DNA of 15,880 bases from Candidatus Latescibacterota bacterium (lineage in GTDB: Bacteria > Blakebacterota > Blakebacteria > Blakebacterales > Blakebacteraceae). Position 1 is the stretch's first letter. Each line of letters opens with the position of its first letter. The notes beneath the pieces were generated by a model that saw only the letters and a list, made by a program, of their open reading frames with translations, was not told the DNA's origin and did no database searches. The stretch covers positions 1-15,880 of the forward strand of contig JAGLTZ010000153.1 of NCBI GenBank assembly GCA_023135015.1, read 5' to 3'. The position numbers and the translations under genes were made by a program. Shown piece by piece: positions 7,119 through 12,921 of the stretch.

Positions 7119-7872
7119 GGGCGACGATCTCCTTTGTGAGGCTGATGTAATTCTCCGCACCTGTGGAGAGGATATCGTACAGTATTATCGGCAGACCGAA
7201 AGAGGGGGCCTCACCCAGGCGCACGTTCCGCATGATCTTTGTTTCATAGACCTTGTCGTTGAAGAAACGAAGGGCCTCTTCGGCCACCTGCTTGCTCAGG
7301 TTGAGCCGGCTGTCGAACATCGTCAGCAGCACACCCTCTATATCCAGGTTAGGGTTCAGGTGTTTCTGCACCAACCGTATTGTGTTGAGCAGTTTGCCAA
7401 GTCCTTCCAGAGCATAGTACTCGCACTGGATCGGGATAATCACCGAATCCGCTGCGGTCAGGGTATTCAGTGTGAGCAACCCCAGGCTGGGTGGGCAATC
7501 GACAAGGATGAATTCGTATTCCTCCCTCACTGGCTCAAGCGCCTGCTGCAGCTTCTTCTCCCTGCCGATCATGGCGACAAGCTCCAGCTCCGCCCCTGTC
7601 AGCCGGATATGGCTCGGGATCAGGTCCAAACCGTCGACCGAGGTGGAAATGAGCGCATCCTCGATAGAGATTTCCTCTATCAATGCCTCGTAGATGGTAA
7701 GGTCCACTTCGTTGGGGTCTACACCGAGGCCCGAGGTGGCGTTGGCCTGAGGGTCGATATCGATCAGCAGCGTCTCCTTCCCCGCCTCGGCCAGACATGC
7801 CGAGACGTTGACCGCGGTTGTGGTTTTGCCCACACCACCCTTCTGATTCGCTATGGCGATTACGTTGCTCAC
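7096..7872 (-). CDS. parA: Chromosome partitioning ATPase ParA (Soj family)
   Basis: A 258-residue ParA/MinD-type ATPase with the deviant Walker A motif KGGVGKTT (11-18), the Walker A' region [12 protein letters not shown] (35-46) and Walker B FILVDCPP (121-128). It lacks an N-terminal DNA-binding extension, so it is a small chromosomal Soj-type rather than a plasmid ParA of type Ia. It binds DNA non-specifically as an ATP dimer and is released by ParB, giving the gradient that separates origins. The start is GTG at 7872, with GAAGGA about 5 bases upstream. It is first in the run parA, parB, M23, bactofilin, atpI-like. No convincing promoter was found in the 73 bases before it, so part of its expression may come from read-through of ppdK. 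Confidence 0.96.
   Translation of the reverse strand: MSNVIAIANQKGGVGKTTTAVNVSACLAEAGKETLLIDIDPQANATSGLGVDPNEVDLTIYEALIEEISIEDALISTSVDGLDLIPSHIRLTGAELELVAMIGREKKLQQALEPVREEYEFILVDCPPSLGLLTLNTLTAADSVIIPIQCEYYALEGLGKLLNTIRLVQKHLNPNLDIEGVLLTMFDSRLNLSKQVAEEALRFFNDKVYETKIMRNVRLGEAPSFGLPIILYDILSTGAENYISLTKEIVARGKKGAR
7129..7135 (-). promoter_or_regulatory. Shine-Dalgarno sequence fixing the parB start
   Basis: AAAGGAG on the minus strand, inside the parA coding region and 10 bases before the GTG at 7118. This placement argues for the 300-residue ParB starting [15 protein letters not shown] and against the longer reading frame. Confidence 0.7.
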
Positions 7873-7902
7873 CCGATCCTTCTTATCCTGTCACCCCTCA
7901 TT

Positions 7903-7934
7903 ATTGCATGCCTGCCCCATTGCATGCCTGCCCC
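7903..7934. repeat. Perfect 16-bp tandem duplication between ppdK and parA
   Basis: The 16-base unit ATTGCATGCCTGCCCC occurs twice with no gap (7903-7918 and 7919-7934). Each unit contains the palindrome GCATGC. It lies 12 bases beyond the ppdK stop and about 30 bases before the parA start on the transcribed minus strand. No hairpin with a U-run typical of a terminator is visible, so ppdK transcripts may run into parA. Confidence 0.9.
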
Positions 7935-7945
7935 GCTGACGGTGC

Positions 7946-10621
7946 TTACTTGTCCCGCCAGGTTGTCCTTGTTTCTTCGAGTACAGCCTGTGCCGCCGCA
8001 AGACGTGCGATTGGGACACGGTAAGGCGAACACGAAACATAGTCCAGCCCGACGTTGTGGAAAAAGATAACGCTTTCGGGATCGCCACCGTGTTCGCCGC
8101 ACACTCCGACCTTCAGTTTCGGGTTGACGCTCCGGCCGAGTCTGGTGCCCATGTCCACGAGCTGGCCGACGCCCTCTGCGTCAAGGCTCTGGAACGGATC
8201 TCCAGGCAGGATATCGTTTGCGACATACTCATCGAGGAAGCGCCCCGAGTCGTCGCGGCTGTATCCGTAGGTCATCTGCGTGAGGTCGTTTGTCCCGAAA
8301 GAGAAGAACTCGGCCCTCTGGGCCACTTTGTCTGCGACAAGGCATGCCCTGGGTATCTCTATCATCGTGCCGACCAGGTATTTGACCTTGATATTGCGTC
8401 TCTTCATGACCTCCTCGGCGATCTTCACGATGATGTCCTGCAGGATGTTGAATTCCTGCTCCGTACCGATCAGCGGGATCATTACCTCGGGCAGTACCTT
8501 AACCCCTCTCTTGGTGACATTGCAGGCCGCCTCGAAAATTGCGCGGGCCTGCATCTGGGAGATCTCGGGATATGTGATTCCGAGCCGGCAGCCCCGGTGG
8601 CCCAGCATGGGATTGAACTCCACCAGCGCTTCGGCCCGCCTGCGCACCTCGGACGGTTTGACCTTCAGCGCCTTCGCGACCGCCTTTACAGCGTCCTCCT
8701 CGTGCGGGAGGAACTCATGAAGGGGCGGGTCGAGAAGACGGATGGTTACGGGCAGGCCGTCCATGGCCTTGAATATCCCTTCGAAGTCCTTCCTCTGCAT
8801 CGGCAGTAGTTTCTTCAGAGCGGCCCTGCGTCCCTCCTCGGTCTCGGCCAGGATCATCTCACGCATCGCATTGATGCGCTCGCCCTCGAAAAACATATGC
8901 TCGGTACGGCAGAGACCGATCCCCTCGGCGCCGAAGTCGCGGGCGATCTTCGAATCCTCGGGCGTATCGGCATTGGTCCTGACCTTCAGGCGGCGGATCT
9001 GGTCGACCCACTTCATCAGGATGTAGTAGTGCCGGCTCAGCTCGGGATCGCGAGTGGGCACCTGCCCTTCCATGACCTCGCCGCTCGCGCCGTCGAGGCT
9101 GATCCAGTCACCCTGCTTGATCACCTTCCTGCCGACCCTGAACAGCTTCTTCCTGTAGTCGACCTGGAGCGCCTCGCAGCCGGCCACACAGCACTTGCCC
9201 ATCCCCCGCGCCACTACCGCCGCGTGGCTTGTCATTCCGCCGCGCGCGGTCAGGATCCCACTGGCGGCGTCCATTCCGCCGATGTCCTCAGGGCTGGTCT
9301 CCACCCGGACCAGGACGACATCCTTGCCGTCGGCTGCCCACTTCTCGGCCTCTTCTGCGCTGAATACGACCTGCCCCACCGCGGCGCCCGGTGAGGCCGG
9401 CAGACCCTTGGCGAGGACGGTCTTATCCACCGAATCCTCGAAGGAGGGATGAAGCAGCTGGTCGAGCTGGACCGGCTCGATACGGCGGACGGCCTCCTCC
9501 CTGTCGATAAGGCCCTCCTTGACCATATCCACCGCGATCTTCAGCGCGGCCTGGGCAGTGCGCTTGCCCGTGCGGGTCTGGAGCATCCACAGCCGCCCGC
9601 CCTGTATGGTGAACTCCACATCCTCCACCTCTTTATAGTGCTTCTCCAGCTTGCTGCGGATCTTCTCGAGCTGGTCGTAGATCGCCGGCATCTGTTCCTT
9701 CAGAGATGGGAGATCTACATCAGTGCGTGGCGTGATCGGCAGCGGTGTCCGAATACCGGCCACAACATCCTCACCCTGCGCATTGGGCAGCCACTCTCCG
9801 TAGAACACATTCTCACCGGTGGCAGGGTTCCTGGTGAAGGCGACACCGGTCGCCGAACCTTCGCCCAGGTTCCCGTAAACCATGGCCTGGACATTTATCG
9901 CCGTGCCCAGGTCGTGCGGTATGTCGTTCAGCTCACGGTAGGTGACGGCACGCGGGTTGTCCCAGGAGCTGAAAACCGCACCGATCGCGCCCCATAGCTG
10001 GTCGTTCGGGTCCTGCGGAAAGGCCCTGCCGGTCCTGCTTCTGATAAGCTTCTTGTAGGCAGACACAACCCCATGCCAGTCCTCGGCTGTCAGCTCGGTA
10101 TCCAGTCTGATCTTCCTCTTCTTCTTGGTCTTCTCGATGATCTCCTCGAAATGCTCGCTGCCAACGTCCAGGACCACGCTTCCGTACATCTGCATAAGCC
10201 GCCTGTAACAGTCCCATACAAAACGCTCATCCCCTCCGGCGGCTCTGGTGAGACCCTTCACACTCCTGTCATTCAGCCCCAGGTTCAGGACAGTATCCAT
10301 CATGCCGGGCATGCTGAACTTGGCGCCCGAACGGACCGAGAAGAGCAGCGGATCATCCGCATCGCCGAAGCGGGTTCCCATGATCGACTCCACCTGCTTC
10401 AATGCGGCCGCAACCTGGCGCTTCACCCCACCCGGGTACCTGCCCTTGTGTCTGGAATAGTAGATGCAGACATCGGTGCCGATGGTGAACCCCGGCGGGA
10501 CCGGGATACCGATACGTGTCATCTCCGCCAGGTTTGCCCCCTTGCCTCCCAGCAGGTCCTTCATCCTGCCTGTCCCATCCGCCTTACCAGCACCGAACGA
10601 ATAGACATACTTGTCAGACAT
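7946..10621 (-). CDS. ppdK: Pyruvate, phosphate dikinase
   Basis: An 891-residue protein, the usual full length for bacterial PPDK. It reversibly converts pyruvate, ATP and phosphate to phosphoenolpyruvate, AMP and pyrophosphate in the cytosol. The N-terminal ATP-grasp part shows GGKGANLAEM (25-34) and the nucleotide-binding region to about 350. The swivelling phospho-carrier domain holds GGMTSHAAVVARG with phosphorylated His466. The C-terminal TIM barrel carries the PEP/pyruvate site with GTNDLTQMTYGYSRDD (776-791) and the catalytic Cys841 in GVCGEHGGD. All key residues are present. The ATG at 10621 has an AGGAAAGGA ribosome site upstream. It is divergent from the gntR operon and stands alone or reads through to parA. 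In organisms of this kind it may act in gluconeogenesis or in pyrophosphate-linked glycolysis; which one cannot be told here. Confidence 0.98.
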   Translation of the reverse strand: MSDKYVYSFGAGKADGTGRMKDLLGGKGANLAEMTRIGIPVPPGFTIGTDVCIYYSRHKGRYPGGVKRQVAAALKQVESIMGTRFGDADDPLLFSVRSGAKFSMPGMMDTVLNLGLNDRSVKGLTRAAGGDERFVWDCYRRLMQMYGSVVLDVGSEHFEEIIEKTKKKRKIRLDTELTAEDWHGVVSAYKKLIRSRTGRAFPQDPNDQLWGAIGAVFSSWDNPRAVTYRELNDIPHDLGTAINVQAMVYGNLGEGSATGVAFTRNPATGENVFYGEWLPNAQGEDVVAGIRTPLPITPRTDVDLPSLKEQMPAIYDQLEKIRSKLEKHYKEVEDVEFTIQGGRLWMLQTRTGKRTAQAALKIAVDMVKEGLIDREEAVRRIEPVQLDQLLHPSFEDSVDKTVLAKGLPASPGAAVGQVVFSAEEAEKWAADGKDVVLVRVETSPEDIGGMDAASGILTARGGMTSHAAVVARGMGKCCVAGCEALQVDYRKKLFRVGRKVIKQGDWISLDGASGEVMEGQVPTRDPELSRHYYILMKWVDQIRRLKVRTNADTPEDSKIARDFGAEGIGLCRTEHMFFEGERINAMREMILAETEEGRRAALKKLLPMQRKDFEGIFKAMDGLPVTIRLLDPPLHEFLPHEEDAVKAVAKALKVKPSEVRRRAEALVEFNPMLGHRGCRLGITYPEISQMQARAIFEAACNVTKRGVKVLPEVMIPLIGTEQEFNILQDIIVKIAEEVMKRRNIKVKYLVGTMIEIPRACLVADKVAQRAEFFSFGTNDLTQMTYGYSRDDSGRFLDEYVANDILPGDPFQSLDAEGVGQLVDMGTRLGRSVNPKLKVGVCGEHGGDPESVIFFHNVGLDYVSCSPYRVPIARLAAAQAVLEETRTTWRDK

Positions 10622-10725
10622 ATGATCTCGGTCCTTTCCTGATATGGCCTCTACAAACCCTCGCGCTCGTCAGCCCTCTGATATTCCCCCCATATGATGC
10701 AGCTCGAACTGTGCCGTGGCCCGTC

Positions 10726-10755
10726 AATATACCGCCGCAATGGAACGACTCACAA
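10726..10755 (-). promoter_or_regulatory. Possible sigma-70-type promoter of ppdK
   Basis: On the minus strand TTGTGA (10750-10755, 4/6 to TTGACA) is separated by 18 bases from TATATT (10726-10731, 5/6 to TATAAT). It would give a leader of about 100 bases before the ppdK ATG. This is a consensus match only; the lineage's promoter preferences are unknown. Confidence 0.35.
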
Positions 10756-10823
10756 GAGGGGCTGTTATCATCTCGTACACATCCGGAGCATATCCTGGCA
10801 AGATTATTCCTGAAATAAACCAC

Positions 10824-10869
10824 TTGACCCGAAGAGGGTGTCTAGTGTATTAGTTCAGTAGACACTAAT
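10824..10869 (+). promoter_or_regulatory. gntR–ABC operon promoter with operator-like palindrome
   Basis: TTGACC (10824-10829) and TATTAG (10848-10853) stand 18 bases apart. Overlapping the -10 and the presumed start is a dyad: TAGTGT (10843-10848) and ACACTA (10862-10867) form the arms of a 25-bp palindrome, and a second offset pair GTGTCTA (10838-10844) / TAGACAC (10859-10865) is interleaved with it. The position directly before a GntR gene suggests an autorepression site. The dyad is seen; its function is inferred. Confidence 0.6.
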
Positions 10870-10870
10870 C

Positions 10871-10876
10871 GAGGGG
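10871..10876 (+). promoter_or_regulatory. Shine-Dalgarno sequence of the gntR gene
   Basis: GAGGGG lies 7 bases before ATG 10884 but only one base before the in-frame GTG at 10878. This favours the ATG as the start. Confidence 0.6.
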
Positions 10877-10883
10877 TGTGCTG

Positions 10884-11288
10884 ATGCGGTTTCATATCGA
10901 TCCAGACAGCGGCGTCCCGGTCTACCTGCAGATCTCCCAGAACATCAAGAGGTCTATCGCTCTGGGCAGTCTGAGGGGCGGGGAACAGGTGCCCTCCGTC
11001 CGCGAGGTGGCCGAAATGCTGACGGTCAACCCCAACACGGTCGCCAAGGCCTATCAGCTCCTCGAACGCGAGGGGATAGTGGCGACCCGCAAGGGGGTGG
11101 GAACATTCGTCACCGACGGCGATATCTCGATCACCGAGCAGGAACGACGGAAGGTGGTTTCGGAAAAATTCGACCGGGCCCTGGTCGAGGCGGAACACCT
11201 CCGACTGGCCAGAGATGAAATCGAGGAACTCTTTGGAGAACGTCTTGCCGCGCTGTATGAAGGCGAGGACACGAAGGGAGAGTCGTGA
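10884..11288 (+). CDS. GntR family transcriptional regulator, YtrA subfamily
   Basis: A 134-residue protein with an N-terminal winged helix-turn-helix (about 8-76). The opening FHIDPDSGVPVYLQISQNIKRSI, then LPSVREVA-type PSVREVAEMLTVNPNTVAKAYQLLEREGIV and the wing KGVGTFV are hallmarks of GntR regulators. Only a short helical tail of about 55 residues follows (EQERRKVVSEKFDRALVEAEHL), the small effector/dimer domain that defines the YtrA subfamily. Members usually repress their own operon, which encodes an ABC transporter, as here. The start at ATG 10884 is preferred to GTG 10878 on ribosome-site spacing. The stop TGA overlaps the ABC ATPase start as GTGA. A palindrome lies directly upstream. 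The inducer is unknown; in studied relatives it is often cell-wall-active antibiotics or envelope stress. Confidence 0.93.
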   Translation: MRFHIDPDSGVPVYLQISQNIKRSIALGSLRGGEQVPSVREVAEMLTVNPNTVAKAYQLLEREGIVATRKGVGTFVTDGDISITEQERRKVVSEKFDRALVEAEHLRLARDEIEELFGERLAALYEGEDTKGES

Positions 11289-12256
11289 CCATGGATCCGG
11301 TTATCAGAACGATCAGCCTGAGCAAACATTTCGGCGATGTGAAAGCTATCGACGGGCTCGACCTGGAGGTCCCGAGGGGAAGCGTCTTCGGCTACCTGGG
11401 CCGCAACGGCTCCGGTAAAACCACCACTATCAAGGTGCTTCTGGACCTGATCAAACCAACATCCGGTACTGCAACCGTGCTGGGATACGATCCCCAGAAA
11501 GACACCGTGCCCATGCGCCAGAAGATCGGCTACGTGGCCGAGGGCCAGAAGATGTACGGATGGATGAAGGTGCGGGAGCTGATCAGGTTCACCGGCGGAT
11601 TTTACAGGAGCTGGGATGAGGATCTGGCCGAAAAGTACTGCGAGAGATTCGAGCTGGACCCATACGCGAAGGTGAAAACCCTGAGCAAGGGACAGAACTC
11701 CCGTCTCTCCCTGCTGCTGGCACTGGCTTCCCGCCCCGAGCTTCTCATCCTGGACGATCCGACAATGGGACTCGATCCTATCAGCCGGCAGGAATTCCTG
11801 GGTGATATTGTCCGTGCTATACAGGAGGAAGGCAGGACGGTTTTTTTCTCCACCCACATCCTTCAGGAGCTGGAACAGGTAGCCGACTGGGTGGGCATCC
11901 TCGACAGGGGAAAGCTGATAATTACTTCACTGGTGGACGAGCTAAAGGCCAGCGTAAAGCGGTATGAGCTGACCATGGAAGGGCCCGCACCCACCTCGGT
12001 GGAGATGGAAGGCGTTCTGCGCCTGGCCTCAAGCGGACGAGACCTGATCCTGACCGCCCGGGGGGAGCCGGGTGTAATCATCAGCCACCTGAAGCAGGCC
12101 TACAACCCCCTGAGCATCGAAGCAGTGAGCCTGAGCCTGGACGAGATCTTCGCCGAGATAGTGCTGGGCTCCGGAGAAGGCCAGGCAGCTTACGTACCGC
12201 TTGTGGAGGAGAAACCGCTTCCAGGTGAGACGATCGACCAGGAGGTTGAGTCGTGA
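11285..12256 (+). CDS. ABC transporter ATP-binding protein (GntR-associated, YtrB-like)
   Basis: A 323-residue ABC ATPase: Walker A GRNGSGKT (39-46), Q-loop region IGYVAEGQKMYGWM (81-94), signature LSKGQ (133-137, third residue Lys instead of Gly), Walker B LLILD (153-157), D-loop GLD (162-164) and H-loop His191. The residue after Walker B that normally is the catalytic Glu is Asp158 (ILDDPT). A C-terminal extension of about 100 residues follows the nucleotide-binding domain, as in CcmA/NatA-type ATPases that pair with ABC-2 permeases. It would power the two permeases encoded next. It starts at GTG 11285, overlapping the gntR stop by 4 bases; ATG 11291 is an alternative, with AAGGGAG (11274-11280) usable for either. 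Its end overlaps the next gene by GTGA. Confidence 0.95.
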   Translation: MTMDPVIRTISLSKHFGDVKAIDGLDLEVPRGSVFGYLGRNGSGKTTTIKVLLDLIKPTSGTATVLGYDPQKDTVPMRQKIGYVAEGQKMYGWMKVRELIRFTGGFYRSWDEDLAEKYCERFELDPYAKVKTLSKGQNSRLSLLLALASRPELLILDDPTMGLDPISRQEFLGDIVRAIQEEGRTVFFSTHILQELEQVADWVGILDRGKLIITSLVDELKASVKRYELTMEGPAPTSVEMEGVLRLASSGRDLILTARGEPGVIISHLKQAYNPLSIEAVSLSLDEIFAEIVLGSGEGQAAYVPLVEEKPLPGETIDQEVES

Positions 12257-12921
12257 TCTTCTGGAAGGAGTGGAGAAGCCTGCAGGGTCGATTCTTCACT
12301 CTGGGAGGGTTTTACATTATCAGCGCCCTGTTGATAGACATCAGATTTTTCGGTGGACCCTTCACATTCGCGTTCGTTCCGACATGGATCATATCCTGGG
12401 GGAGCGGGATGCTGCTGGTTCCCGCTATCCTTGGAATGGATGCCTATGTGGGGGAACGGGACGAAGGGACCGAGGATTTTCTTTTTAGCAAGCCTATTCC
12501 TGTCTCCCGGTTGATCCTCTCAAAGATCGGCCTGCGCTTTCTACTCACTTTGATTGTAACCGGAGCAACCCTGTCAATACTTCTGATCCGAACCAGCGGA
12601 ATGGTTTCGTCTCTATACCTTGGAACCCGTCCATTTATTGTCTTCTACATCACATTCACAGTAATCCTGGCTCAACTCGTAGTATTGATGATCACTATCG
12701 TGGTTTCATTGCGGGCACCATACCAGAGCACTGCGCTGATCATCGGTGGAACGCTCGGCACAGCTGTCGCCGCATTTCCTGTTCTAAATAAGGCCGGCAT
12801 GATGCAGGCGCTTCAAGCACCATGGGGGAATTTCTGGATCATATTGATTCTTCTGATTCTTACCGCCGGAATCGCATGTTGGGGATTAACCAGGCAGGAA
12901 GTTGGAAGGAGTCTCCCATGA
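12253..12921 (+). CDS. ABC-2 type transporter permease subunit (short)
   Basis: A 222-residue membrane protein with six hydrophobic segments (about 13-31, 41-62, 94-112, 128-152, 158-177, 193-211). It begins MIFWKEWRSLQ, the amphipathic KEWR start common in ABC-2 permeases. It also has ERDEGTEDFLFSKPIPVSRLILSKI (68-92), the conserved cytoplasmic coupling segment between TM2 and TM3. The next gene has the same pattern at the same place (EEEQETLTPLLAKPVPANDIL), so the two permeases are probably paralogues forming a heterodimer with the upstream ATPase. The GTG start is supported by AGGAGG (12241-12246) six bases upstream and overlaps the ATPase stop by four bases. The substrate cannot be inferred. 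Confidence 0.88.
   Translation: MIFWKEWRSLQGRFFTLGGFYIISALLIDIRFFGGPFTFAFVPTWIISWGSGMLLVPAILGMDAYVGERDEGTEDFLFSKPIPVSRLILSKIGLRFLLTLIVTGATLSILLIRTSGMVSSLYLGTRPFIVFYITFTVILAQLVVLMITIVVSLRAPYQSTALIIGGTLGTAVAAFPVLNKAGMMQALQAPWGNFWIILILLILTAGIACWGLTRQEVGRSLP

Noticed and set aside
7119..7160. Longer ParB start at 7160
   Set aside because: The GTG at 7118 has an AAAGGAG site at correct spacing and yields the conserved ParB N-terminus; the longer form adds only a basic, unconserved stretch inside parA.
8056..8064. DnaA-box-like sequence (8/9) inside ppdK
   Set aside because: It is isolated, within coding sequence and has one mismatch; such matches occur by chance.
6967..8070. A 367-residue plus-strand frame opposite parB, parA and the ppdK end
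   Set aside because: It is antisense to genes with intact ParA and PPDK motifs, with no ribosome site or domain of its own.
11054..11857. A 267-residue minus-strand frame inside the gntR–ABC region
   Set aside because: It overlaps a GntR gene and an ABC ATPase with complete motifs; no homology-like features are visible.
12822..12917. Longer N-terminus (32 extra residues) for the second permease
   Set aside because: The added residues overlap the preceding permease gene and look unlike protein; the ATG at 12918 has a strong ribosome site, an ATGA overlap and a KEF start like its paralogue.
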